Below, in pieces: positions 18,256 to 27,104 of a DNA stretch of 49,569 bases. How positions within the stretch are numbered: the stretch's first letter is position 1; each line of letters begins with the position of its first letter. This DNA comes from Candidatus Krumholzibacteriia bacterium (GTDB lineage Bacteria; Krumholzibacteriota; Krumholzibacteriia; WVZY01), in the NCBI GenBank assembly GCA_029863805.1, contig JAOTUR010000002.1, positions 1 to 49,569 on the forward strand, written 5' to 3'. Under the pieces are notes generated by a model. The model was not told the origin of the DNA. It saw nothing but the letters and a program-made list of their open reading frames with translations, and made no database searches. Both the position numbers and the translations under genes were made by a program.

Positions 18256-20625
18256 ATGAGCATTTCAGCCAGTAAGACCGCTAAAACAATCCTGATTCTA
18301 GCCGCTCTTCTTTTCTTGTGGGATTTGCCCGCAGGTGCTCAACGCGGTAAGTGGATCAGCCATGTCAACCCAAGCATGATTTCGGAGATCATCCTCAAGG
18401 ATGAAGAACTGTTCGTTGCCAGCAGCGGTGGGCTGATTATTTTTCAGCCTCGTGACTCGACCTTTGAGCAGTTTACCAATACCATCGGCTTGCCATCAAA
18501 TCTCCTCACCTGCCTTGCCTTTGACGCGGGCGGCGCGCTCTACGTTGGGACGGATCAGGCCGGTATCGCGCGCCTTGATTTTGTGCCGGGTGGCTTTGCG
18601 GTGAATACACTCAGCTCGACCTTTGACGGGCTCGCGGACGACCGGATTACCACACTCACCGCGTGGGGTGATAGCATTGCTTACGGAACCATGCGGGGTG
18701 CGGGCCTGATCGTTGAAGGGTTCCCCGGTCCTCGCTTTCTTGTCAAGGACGGTCTTCCCAGCGAGTTCATTGACGACCTTTTTGCCGATGGAGATCGGTT
18801 GTGGTTTGCGACCGATAATGGCGTGGCCCGCCTGGACAAGTTTGGTTTTATAACGGAGTTTTCAACAGGATTGCCCAGCGTCAATACACACGTGTTTGCA
18901 AGAGATGATACGGCCCTGTGGGTAGGTACGGAGGCAGGAGTTGCCCGCTTCAACCCGTCGGACAGCACTTGGATCCCGGATGGTTTGGGCAACCAGTCGA
19001 TTTTCTCGTTAAAGTACGACGGTCAGAAGCTGTGGGCGGCCTCGCGCGTGAGTCTGTTCGACAACGACGGCAGCGGATGGGCGGGGCGCAGTTTTTTCGA
19101 CGTTTACCAGAGGAACTTTCTCACCATAGCATTTTCTGAAGTAAGAGGGCTGCAGCCGATGTCAGACGGTACTGTTTACCTTGGCGTCCGTCAGCTGAAT
19201 CAGCGAATAGGCGCATACTTGATGGTGTTTGACGGAACACGCGTAAGAGAATTTCCGAACAATGCTCCGCCAGAGAACCATCTGGTGCGCGCGACCTTTG
19301 ATATCGATGGTTCTCTGTGGGTGTCAAGTAGGCGATTGGGTGTAAGCAAACTAACTCCCTCCGGCGTTTGGTTCGCCTATAACCCTGCCGCAGGCGATAC
19401 TAACTTGAGCTCGCAATTTGACAATTTCACGCTGCTCGCCGACTCCCAAGGCTCAAAGTGGTTTAGTACGCTGTGGAGGCCCGGGTTCCCAGTCCCGATG
19501 GATGAACTGCAAGACGGTATTGACCTTTCACGCGACAACGATGTGTGGATCCACCACACAATCGGATCCGGTGGTGGCGATGGACTGGGATCCTTAAGAA
19601 ATCAACGGGCTCTGGAGGATCCAGCGGGCAACCGTTGGTTCTTGTCCGACATCGAAGAAGGTACTTCGCCGTTGGGTTGGTGGGGCATAAACATACTGAG
19701 CGCGGACCGATCCGAGTGGAAGCAGGTCAACCCCGCGAACACGAGCCTGGGAATGCCGGTTGGCAATATAACCGATGTCGCGTTTGGCCCCGACGGCGTG
19801 GTCTGGGTCGCCGACAAGGTGTTTGGCGTTATTGAGTGGCTTACTGGTGGTTATGATCAGGCCAACCTGTTTGATCTGAGCGACGATATATGGATCACGC
19901 GTGGCACGGTTAGTGGCAATTTTGACTCTAAGAATGTCACAGCGCTCGCACTGAGAAGCGATGGCGTGTTGTGGGTGGGCACGGAGTTGGGAGTCTTCAA
20001 ACTCGACAATGGAGTATTCCGTAACATACGTGCGAATCGTGGCTTGGGAGTGGGTTTACTGAGCAACAACGTTTTCGATATCTTATTGGATCGGGATGAG
20101 AATCTGTGGGTGGCCACTGAGCTGGGGCTGGATCGAATTGCGCGTGATGATGATAACGATATCACATCATTTACGACGGGTGTAGTTTGGCAGACTCAAT
20201 TGAGCCTTTTCTTTCCGCCTGATGTGGTGTCACCGCTCACCGGTGCCCGTTGTGAGGCGTTCGCGCTGCACCCGACGAGAGACTTGCTTTATATTGCCAC
20301 GCTTGGTGGACTGTCGATATTGGACTTGTCGTCGCTCGAACCTACAGCGTTAGATTTATCGACGGTTTTCGTCTTTCCAAACCCAATTCGTACGCGCCGG
20401 GGGCATGGCGCGCTAAAGATTGCCAATCACAATCGCCCAGTCGACGTGGAAATCTATACGTTGGAAGGCGAATTGGTTCATCGGGCAAGAAACGTCGGAG
20501 CTTCTCAGGACGTGGTGTGGGAGCTGACCACGGAGGCGGGTTTTCTTGCCGCCAGCGGGGTTTACCTGGTTAGAATCCGCTCCGGCGGAGACTCGATTGT
20601 CAGAAGGGTTTCACTAATTCGATAG
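18256..20625 (+). CDS. PorZ-like two-component-regulator-propeller protein with T9SS-type C-terminal domain
   Basis: A 789-residue exported protein. The signal peptide runs to about residue 28 (ILILAALLFLW...AGA/Q). Repeated beta-propeller blades of the Reg_prop type follow, e.g. LPSNLLTCLAFDAGGALYVG, LWFATDNGVARLD, LWVGTEAGVARFN and VLWVGTELGVFKLD. The last 85 residues form a sorting-like domain: VFPNPIRT at about 706, VDVEIYTLEGELVHRA, ASGVYLVRIRSG and a terminal RRVSLIR. This layout matches PorZ, which in Porphyromonas belongs to the T9SS attachment complex and delivers anionic LPS to the sortase PorU. No kinase domain follows the propellers, so this is not a hybrid two-component sensor. 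Confidence 0.75.
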   Translation: MSISASKTAKTILILAALLFLWDLPAGAQRGKWISHVNPSMISEIILKDEELFVASSGGLIIFQPRDSTFEQFTNTIGLPSNLLTCLAFDAGGALYVGTDQAGIARLDFVPGGFAVNTLSSTFDGLADDRITTLTAWGDSIAYGTMRGAGLIVEGFPGPRFLVKDGLPSEFIDDLFADGDRLWFATDNGVARLDKFGFITEFSTGLPSVNTHVFARDDTALWVGTEAGVARFNPSDSTWIPDGLGNQSIFSLKYDGQKLWAASRVSLFDNDGSGWAGRSFFDVYQRNFLTIAFSEVRGLQPMSDGTVYLGVRQLNQRIGAYLMVFDGTRVREFPNNAPPENHLVRATFDIDGSLWVSSRRLGVSKLTPSGVWFAYNPAAGDTNLSSQFDNFTLLADSQGSKWFSTLWRPGFPVPMDELQDGIDLSRDNDVWIHHTIGSGGGDGLGSLRNQRALEDPAGNRWFLSDIEEGTSPLGWWGINILSADRSEWKQVNPANTSLGMPVGNITDVAFGPDGVVWVADKVFGVIEWLTGGYDQANLFDLSDDIWITRGTVSGNFDSKNVTALALRSDGVLWVGTELGVFKLDNGVFRNIRANRGLGVGLLSNNVFDILLDRDENLWVATELGLDRIARDDDNDITSFTTGVVWQTQLSLFFPPDVVSPLTGARCEAFALHPTRDLLYIATLGGLSILDLSSLEPTALDLSTVFVFPNPIRTRRGHGALKIANHNRPVDVEIYTLEGELVHRARNVGASQDVVWELTTEAGFLAASGVYLVRIRSGGDSIVRRVSLIR

Positions 20626-20654
20626 GTTCGTCCTTTGCGGGTGGTTCGCTGGGT

Positions 20655-22076
20655 ATGTCGAAAAAGTTGCTGATAATCGGTGCCGGCGAGGCCGGAAGGA
20701 TGGTCGTGCGCGAGATTTGCGCCCATTCCAGTAGTGATCTCGAAATCGTTGGTTTTCTCGACGACGATCTAGCTTTGCAGGGGCGGACGATCGAAGGCTA
20801 CCCTGTCCTCGGTGACACCACGAAGTTACCGGAAGTGGCCAACGAAAAGCCAGTGGACGAGGTCATTATCTCGGTGCCATCCGGGTCGCGAGATTTTGTA
20901 CGTCGTATGGTTGCGCTGTGCCGTGACGCCAAGGTGTCGTTCAAGATCGTGCCTGGGCTCATCGAGATCATCCGTGGACCCGTTCATCTGGAGCAAATCA
21001 GAGAGGTGCATCCCGAGGATCTGCTGGGTAGAGAAACGGTCGCATTCGCGGAAGAAGCGATCGGTCGAGAGCTGGCCAATCGCAGGGTAATGGTTACCGG
21101 AGCTGGTGGCTCAATCGGAGGGGAGATATGTCGCCAACTGGGACGGTTTGACATGGGTGAACTTCAGTTGTTCGGGCGTGGCGAGAACCAGATATATGCC
21201 ATCGAGGAGGAAATCCGCCGAGCCCATCCGGGATTGCGCGTTCGGCCGGTGATCGGCGACGTGCGGGATGGGGAAGGGCTCATGCACGCTTTCAAACGTC
21301 TTCGCCCGGAGTTCGTCTATCATGCGGCTGCTCACAAACACGTGCATTATATGGAGGCACACCCCGAAGAGGCGGTGAAGAACAATATTTTTGGCACTGA
21401 GCACATCATTGGGGCATCTCGGGAAACGGGCGTACAAAGACTGGTGATGCTCTCTACAGACAAAGCGGTCAGGCCCGTGGGCATTATGGGTGCGAGCAAG
21501 CGGGTCGCGGAGTATCTGATGATCCACGGCTCTCTCACCCGCGGAGGGCCGCGTTTGATCACTGTGCGTTTTGGCAATGTCCTGGGGAGTCGCGGCAGCG
21601 TTGTACCTCTTTTCATGCGTCAGATCCGGAGAGGTGGTCCTGTAACCGTTAGTGACCGAGAAACCTCTCGCTTCTTTATGACACTCAAAGAGGCCTGTCT
21701 GCTGGTCGTGCAAGCATCGGTGATGGGCAAGGGTGGTGAGGTGTTCATATTGCAAATGGGCGAACCGATAAGGATCATCGAGATTGCCAAGGATCTTATC
21801 GCACTGCACGGTCTGCGATCGGAGATTGACGTTAAGATCGAGTTCACAGGTCTTAGAGCCGGCGAGAAAATGCACGAGGATCTGGTCGCCGACGGAGAGG
21901 TTGTTGAAAAATCTCCTCATGACTTTATCTTGACGTCGCGCCCAGAGTTGCCGAAGGGGTGGGATCACGATAGAATACTCGAACGGTTCAAAGAGCTGAC
22001 ACGCCGAGGTGACAGCGACGGTATACGAGACCTTCTCGGTACTATAATTCCGGATGCGAAGCTCAGAAAAGTCTAG
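20655..22076 (+). CDS. UDP-sugar 4,6-dehydratase, FlaA1/PglF/CapD family without N-terminal TM domain
   Basis: A 473-residue enzyme. Residues 1-140 are the CoA-binding-like Rossmann domain typical of FlaA1/WbpM proteins (IIGAGEAGRMVVREI, IVGFLDDD, FKIVPGLIEII). The catalytic SDR domain follows, with VTGAGGSIGGEICRQL for NAD binding and the PglF-type active site T268-D269-K270 with M278-x3-K282 (STDKAV...MGASK) replacing Tyr-x3-Lys. The four N-terminal membrane helices of WbpM or PglF are absent, so this form should be soluble. The expected product is a UDP-4-keto-6-deoxy-HexNAc, which the next gene could aminate. Confidence 0.87.
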   Translation: MSKKLLIIGAGEAGRMVVREICAHSSSDLEIVGFLDDDLALQGRTIEGYPVLGDTTKLPEVANEKPVDEVIISVPSGSRDFVRRMVALCRDAKVSFKIVPGLIEIIRGPVHLEQIREVHPEDLLGRETVAFAEEAIGRELANRRVMVTGAGGSIGGEICRQLGRFDMGELQLFGRGENQIYAIEEEIRRAHPGLRVRPVIGDVRDGEGLMHAFKRLRPEFVYHAAAHKHVHYMEAHPEEAVKNNIFGTEHIIGASRETGVQRLVMLSTDKAVRPVGIMGASKRVAEYLMIHGSLTRGGPRLITVRFGNVLGSRGSVVPLFMRQIRRGGPVTVSDRETSRFFMTLKEACLLVVQASVMGKGGEVFILQMGEPIRIIEIAKDLIALHGLRSEIDVKIEFTGLRAGEKMHEDLVADGEVVEKSPHDFILTSRPELPKGWDHDRILERFKELTRRGDSDGIRDLLGTIIPDAKLRKV

Positions 22077-22106
22077 TCGTTTGTTTCTCTCAATGGTCAC
22101 ACTGCT

Positions 22107-23315
22107 ATGAACGCCAAACACATCGACTTACCAGCGATCGAAGGGGGTAAACCGGTCAGGGAAGACTTTCTGCCTTTCTTCCGACCATCGATCGATGAAG
22201 CGGATATAAGAAGCGTTACCGATACCTTACAGTCCGGTTGGCTGACCGTCGGTCCGAAAACTCAGTTGTTCGAAGAACGGCTCAAGCAATACCTTGGCGT
22301 ACGCAATGTTGTTGCTGTGAGTTCGTGCAGCGCGGCGATGTTTCTTGCTTTGAAGGCAATGGGGATCGGACCGGGGGATGAAGTGCTCACGTCGGCGCTC
22401 ACATTTGCGTCGACCGTACACGCCATCATACACACGGGCGCCACGCCAGTTCTGGCGGATATCGAGACGGAGACCTTTGGCCCATCGCCCCAAGATTTGG
22501 CAAGCAGGAGCTCAGCAAGAACTCGTGCCTGTATTCCCGTGCATTTTGGGGGCCAGGCCTGTCGGATTGACGAGATACAAGACATGGCCGAGTCCAGGAA
22601 TCTCTTGCTACTCGAAGACGCGGCCCACGGCTTTGGAGCGATATGCAATGGCAGGAAGATCGGCACCATCGGTGATGCGACGGCGTTTAGTTTTTATGCT
22701 ACCAAGAATCTAACCAGCGCTGAAGGTGGATGTCTGGCGACGGACAGCGATGACATAGCGCGTAAGCTCAAGATCCTATCCTACCACGGCATGTCTTATG
22801 GAAGTTGGGATCGCTACAGTCGGAGGGGGTCCTGGTATTACGACATTGAGAGCGCAGGATATAAGTTCAACGTGAGTGATGTCCTGTCATCGCTCGGACT
22901 GTCGCAACTTCAGAAGATCGATCATTTGCTGACCAGAAGGCGTGAGGTGGCTGAGAGATTCTCACAGTTACTCAGCAGCTCGCCGTATTTTGAACTACCG
23001 CGCGTTCGCAGTGGCAACACCCATACGTGGCACCTGTTCGTTGTGTTGCTGAAATCCGAGAGTCTCGCTATCGACCGCGATCGTTTCGTGGAAGCGCTGG
23101 CTGCTGAGAACATAGGCTGCTCTGTGCATTTCATTCCAGTGTATAAGCACACTTTTTTCGCACCATATCGCAAAGCGGATATGCAGTTTCCCCTGTGTGA
23201 ATCGTACTTCTCGCGTTGTGTCTCTCTGCCAATATTTCCAGGTATGAGCGATGAGGATGTTGATGATGTGGTCGAAGCCATGAACCGAATCGCTGTCCAC
23301 TACACCAGATTGTGA
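22107..23315 (+). CDS. DegT/DnrJ/EryC1 PLP-dependent sugar aminotransferase
   Basis: A 402-residue aminotransferase of the sugar-modifying DegT family. Motifs are SGWLTVGPKTQLFEERL, SSCSAAMFLAL, LTFASTVHAI, LLLEDAAHGFGA and the PLP-binding K200 in FSFYATKNLTSAEGG. By position after the PglF-like dehydratase it should convert the 4-keto sugar to a 4-amino sugar, as PglE does in bacillosamine synthesis. The C-terminal third (CSVHFIPVYKHTFF) is normal for the family. Its stop overlaps the start of the next gene (TGATG). Confidence 0.9.
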   Translation: MNAKHIDLPAIEGGKPVREDFLPFFRPSIDEADIRSVTDTLQSGWLTVGPKTQLFEERLKQYLGVRNVVAVSSCSAAMFLALKAMGIGPGDEVLTSALTFASTVHAIIHTGATPVLADIETETFGPSPQDLASRSSARTRACIPVHFGGQACRIDEIQDMAESRNLLLLEDAAHGFGAICNGRKIGTIGDATAFSFYATKNLTSAEGGCLATDSDDIARKLKILSYHGMSYGSWDRYSRRGSWYYDIESAGYKFNVSDVLSSLGLSQLQKIDHLLTRRREVAERFSQLLSSSPYFELPRVRSGNTHTWHLFVVLLKSESLAIDRDRFVEALAAENIGCSVHFIPVYKHTFFAPYRKADMQFPLCESYFSRCVSLPIFPGMSDEDVDDVVEAMNRIAVHYTRL

Positions 23316-24277
23316 TGCAGATCGAGACTATTGACTCCTTCCCGACCGAGCTCGATGAGATTGCCCGCGGCTCTCCCGATGCGACTTTTTTCCAGACCAG
23401 CACGTGGATCGAGAGTGTTCATAACAGCTTTGCAAACCTGGAGTGCCGGTGTCTGGTTGCTCGCGCTGGTGGGACCATAGTCGGATATCTTCCGTTCTTT
23501 GTGATCCGACGTGGGATGGTACGTCGTTATTGGTCGTTGCCTTTTGGCACCTACGGTGGTGCTGTTGTCCTGGCGGACCGGTCGGTCGCTGATCTCTTGA
23601 CCGACCGTTATCTGCAATTGCGTCAGCAACCGGGGGCGTGCGAGGTTGCCCTGGTCGATTACCAAAACATTGTGCGAGCGCCGTCGTTGCCGGTGGAGAA
23701 AGTCGTTACCCAGTTGCTCGATTTGCGGGGCGGTTTTGAAAGCGTGTGGAGCAGCCAATTCGATAAGTCGAAACGCCGGCAGACGAGAAAGGCAAAGCGA
23801 GAGGGTATTGAGATCCTGGTGTCGCGGTCGCCGGATGAGGTCAGACAATATCACTCGATCTATGCCCAGCGATGTGTCGAATGGCAGCAGCGAATGAGGT
23901 ATCCAGAATCGCTGTTTGTCGAGCTGGTGCGAACAGGAGGAGAAAGGGTAAAGCTATTTCTTGCACGTGCGGGCGACACAATTCTTGGCGGCCATCTGAA
24001 TTTTTATTTCGGGGATACCGTTATTGCATGGAATGGTGTGACAACGGTGGACAGTCGGAGTACACAGGTAAGCACGTTGCTTTACAGTACGTGCATCCGG
24101 CACGCATGCGAGAATGGATACAGACGCTATAACCTTGGTGCGAGCCTTGGGAAAGAGTCGCTTATGCTCTATAAAGAATCACTTGGGGGCGTTCAGTATC
24201 CTTATCGCGTACTACGGTGGCGTTCGATGAGCGCGAGGATCGCTGCGGTGGCGAGAAAGCTCGTACCAAGACGCTGA
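23315..24277 (+). CDS. FemAB/GNAT-type acyltransferase (Acetyltransf_6-like)
   Basis: A 320-residue protein with a double-GNAT FemAB-like layout. The N-terminal half contains FFQTSTWIESVH and YLPFFVIRR, and the C-terminal half KLFLARAGDTILGGHLNFYF and RYNLGASLGKESLMLYKESL, a block common in polysaccharide-cluster FemAB proteins. I take the ATG at 23315, overlapping the previous stop as TGATG, over the GTG at 23312 used in the ORF track. In context it may N-acylate the 4-amino sugar made by the two upstream enzymes, or attach an amino acid; the sequence does not decide which. Confidence 0.75.
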   Translation: MQIETIDSFPTELDEIARGSPDATFFQTSTWIESVHNSFANLECRCLVARAGGTIVGYLPFFVIRRGMVRRYWSLPFGTYGGAVVLADRSVADLLTDRYLQLRQQPGACEVALVDYQNIVRAPSLPVEKVVTQLLDLRGGFESVWSSQFDKSKRRQTRKAKREGIEILVSRSPDEVRQYHSIYAQRCVEWQQRMRYPESLFVELVRTGGERVKLFLARAGDTILGGHLNFYFGDTVIAWNGVTTVDSRSTQVSTLLYSTCIRHACENGYRRYNLGASLGKESLMLYKESLGGVQYPYRVLRWRSMSARIAAVARKLVPRR

Positions 24278-24318
24278 GTCGATGAAGAGCCCCGTATATT
24301 TGACTGCGAGAGACGAAC

Positions 24319-25602
24319 ATGAAAGATCTTCTTATGATTGTCCCCTTTTTCCCCCCGCACGGTGGTGGTGGGGTATACCGGGCGTTGTCGTTCGTAAGGT
24401 ATCTGGAGAAATACGGTTGGCGTGCTACTGTGATCTCCCCGCGTGCGGACTCCTACTGGGTGTCCGACGAAAGTTTGCTCGACGATGTGCCGTCGTCCTG
24501 CCGGGTATATCGTACGAGAACACTCAGTGGGCAATTCTTGCTGCGTTTTTTGCAAAGAGGACTAAAGGGTCACGGTTCACAAACTCGATCGAGCCGACGA
24601 TTCGGACTTTTAAGAACGCTGGGGTCGTTCGTGCTGGTGCCAGACACTTACGTGGGATGGTATCCGTTCGCTGTAAGAGTTGGTCGGCGTCTGCTTGGCC
24701 GCGGCAGGTTCGATGCGATTTTCTCGACTTCTCCTCCCGAAACCAGTCACCTCATTGCCCATGAGCTTCATCGCTCCTCGGCTATTCCCTGGGTCGCGGA
24801 TTTTCGTGACCCGTGGACACACCTCTACGTCTTGCAGACACCGACGCTGATCCATTCACGAATACACGAAAGGTTGGAGAGAAAGGTGTGCACAAACGCA
24901 TCGGTTGTTGTGACCAACCGTAGCCATAAAGATCTTCTGCAGAAGAAGTACCCAGAGATGAAGTCGATTCAGATAATATCGAACGGGTACGACCATATGA
25001 AGTTCGAGGCATACTCGCAAGTCGAACCGCCATCTGAAATATGTCGCATATTCCACGCTGGCATGCTCACAGAAAGAAGAAGCGCCGTAGCTTTTCTGCA
25101 GGGTGTGAGGTTGTTCCTGAACCGACAGCCGGAGGCGGCACGGCGGTTGCGAGTATTGTTTGTTGGGCCGAGGGAAGACGAGAACGACTTGAACGTTCGT
25201 CGATTGCAGTTGGATGAAGTGGTCGAGTTTCGAGATACGGTACCTCATGCCGAATCGTTGAGATTAGCCCACAGCTCGCATATACTGCTGTTGATTGCGC
25301 TGCCACACCAAATGCCCGGCAAGTTCTTCGAATACCTCGGTGCGCGACGGCCGGTTTTGGCTCTGGTCTCGGAAGGTGAGGTCAGTGACCTCGTTCTAGG
25401 CCTGAAACGTGGCGAGGTAACATCGATGACAGATCCTGTTGGGATCGCGGACAAGATCAGAGGCTTGTACGGGAAGTACGTCACGGGTACGCTCGAGAAA
25501 GACTACGACTTGTCTGTGGTAAGGGAATTTCAAAGAGAGACATTGACCGCAAAGCTCGCCGAGTATTTGGACTCATTGCACAGCGGAGGACGGACATCGT
25601 GA
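24319..25602 (+). CDS. GT4-like glycosyltransferase
   Basis: A 427-residue GT-B fold protein. The N-terminal start IVPFFPPHGGGGVYRALSFV is the glycine loop of this group, and FSTSPPETSHLIAHELH then VADFRDPWTHL are typical of WbuB/WcaI-like family members. The donor half holds IISNGYDHMKF, FHAGMLTERRSAVAFLQGV and HQMPGKFFEYLGARRPVLAL, where the second Glu of EX7E is in KFFEYLG. A 41-base gap precedes it. The acceptor and sugar are unknown. Confidence 0.83.
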   Translation: MKDLLMIVPFFPPHGGGGVYRALSFVRYLEKYGWRATVISPRADSYWVSDESLLDDVPSSCRVYRTRTLSGQFLLRFLQRGLKGHGSQTRSSRRFGLLRTLGSFVLVPDTYVGWYPFAVRVGRRLLGRGRFDAIFSTSPPETSHLIAHELHRSSAIPWVADFRDPWTHLYVLQTPTLIHSRIHERLERKVCTNASVVVTNRSHKDLLQKKYPEMKSIQIISNGYDHMKFEAYSQVEPPSEICRIFHAGMLTERRSAVAFLQGVRLFLNRQPEAARRLRVLFVGPREDENDLNVRRLQLDEVVEFRDTVPHAESLRLAHSSHILLLIALPHQMPGKFFEYLGARRPVLALVSEGEVSDLVLGLKRGEVTSMTDPVGIADKIRGLYGKYVTGTLEKDYDLSVVREFQRETLTAKLAEYLDSLHSGGRTS

Positions 25603-27104
25603 CCGCCAGAGAGTTCGGCGCGCTGCTGGTGCCAGTGGCGGTTTTCGTGGCATTGCTTGTGCCACTGAAAAGTGGTTTTACTGACGACGGCTATATACAC
25701 ATTCAATACGCACAGAACCTGATCACGCGTGGGGAGTATAGTTTCAATCCCGGTGAGGTGTCATTTGGTACAACCAGTCCGCTGTGGGTGATGATGCTTG
25801 CGTCGGTGGGAAAGCTGCTGGGTGGTGGAGAGAATCTGATCTCGATAAGTCGTGCCCTGTCGTGGTTTAGTGGCATTGCGGCAGTAGTATTGATGTTCGT
25901 GTTTGCACGGGCCCTGCAACTCGCTTGGTGGACGGCGTGGTTCTGTGCGATGACCATGGCTACTCATGCCTGGCATGTCCGCTGGTCCGCGCTCAGCATG
26001 GAAACATCATTATCCGTGCTTGCCATGGTCAGTGTGGGCATCGTATCGGTGTCGGCATACAAGGCAGAAACTAGAGCGTGGGGTGCCGGAGTGGTCATGG
26101 CACTGGCCACGCTGATCCGACCCGAGGCGTATTTACTGGTGCCGGTGTACCTGCTGGCCATGATTGTCGTGGGGCATGAACGCAAGTGGGCCTGTGTATT
26201 GCGGACGCTTGCAGCATATGCAGCCCTGGTGGCGCCCTGGTTGTTGTTTGCCAGATTTCATCTGGGACAGTTTCTTCCCAACACCGCGGCAGCCAAGCGT
26301 GGAGGGCTCACGCTTGACCCTCTCGAGATTCTCGACAAGTTGAAGCCCATTTTCAAAATATCCGCTAGCACCGAGGGCATTCTCGGGGTGATGATTCTCG
26401 TCGCAATCCTCGGGCTTCGTGGTCGGACCCGGGTGTTCACACCCGCTTGCCGGTTCCTACTGCTTTGGATCATCGGGTTGCCCATCGCCTATGTGGTCTT
26501 GGACGTCCAGGTGTTGTCTCGTTACATGTTGCTTGCCACACCGTTTACCATCGTGCTCGGATACACGGCGCTGGAGGATATCATGTTCCGGTTGAAAACC
26601 CGGCACAGCGCTGGTCGAGCTGCACTCGCGGTGGTTGCGCTGGTGGTGGCGATCTGGAACACGGGTTTTTACTTGGGTGTTGTTGTCGAACCGTCACGCA
26701 GCTTCTCGTACGGTCTTACGCATGAGCTGAAAGAGGTTGCCCGCTATCTGCGAGAAAACTCGGACCTGGATGACGTGGTGGCGGCCATGGACATTGGTTA
26801 TCTGGCCTTTTACTCCGAGCGGCGCGTTCTAGATCTGGGTGGACTGGTGGACACGGAGACCAACCAACTGCGAGAGAAGAGCACGTATGAAGAAGTGGTT
26901 CATAGAGGCCTCTACCTGGATCTGGACGGTTACCCGCGTGTCGATTTCCTGGTCGATCGGGCCCGCGTGCCCAATCGTTTTCAAGACAGCACCATAAATG
27001 GTCACCGGTTGCAGAGTGTTCGAGTAGCCCGTATGGACAATCTGGGCATTCGATCACCCGGCCCGTACTATTTCACTCTCTATCGTATTCGAAGACAGGG
27101 ATGA
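25599..27104 (+). CDS. GT-C family membrane glycosyltransferase with AftB-like DD loop
   Basis: A 501-residue membrane protein with about ten hydrophobic segments. The first periplasmic loop reads GFTDDGYIHIQYAQNL followed by FNPGEVSFGTTSPLW. This is the DDxYI...N...G...NPGE...TSPLW pattern seen in GT-C enzymes such as mycobacterial AftB and related proteins, with the acidic pair as presumed catalytic base. A soluble tail (about 390-500) includes VVAAMDIGYLAFYSERRVLDL. It begins at a GTG overlapping the GT4 stop by four bases. It most likely transfers a sugar from a polyprenyl-phosphate donor. Confidence 0.78.
   Translation: MTAREFGALLVPVAVFVALLVPLKSGFTDDGYIHIQYAQNLITRGEYSFNPGEVSFGTTSPLWVMMLASVGKLLGGGENLISISRALSWFSGIAAVVLMFVFARALQLAWWTAWFCAMTMATHAWHVRWSALSMETSLSVLAMVSVGIVSVSAYKAETRAWGAGVVMALATLIRPEAYLLVPVYLLAMIVVGHERKWACVLRTLAAYAALVAPWLLFARFHLGQFLPNTAAAKRGGLTLDPLEILDKLKPIFKISASTEGILGVMILVAILGLRGRTRVFTPACRFLLLWIIGLPIAYVVLDVQVLSRYMLLATPFTIVLGYTALEDIMFRLKTRHSAGRAALAVVALVVAIWNTGFYLGVVVEPSRSFSYGLTHELKEVARYLRENSDLDDVVAAMDIGYLAFYSERRVLDLGGLVDTETNQLREKSTYEEVVHRGLYLDLDGYPRVDFLVDRARVPNRFQDSTINGHRLQSVRVARMDNLGIRSPGPYYFTLYRIRRQG

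Noticed and set aside
18256-20625. Hybrid two-component sensor based on the propeller repeats
   Set aside because: There is no histidine kinase or receiver domain; the C-terminus is a T9SS-like sorting domain instead.
21111-22121. 336-residue minus-strand ORF opposite the dehydratase gene
   Set aside because: The plus strand has intact PglF-type motifs; the antisense translation shows no family features.
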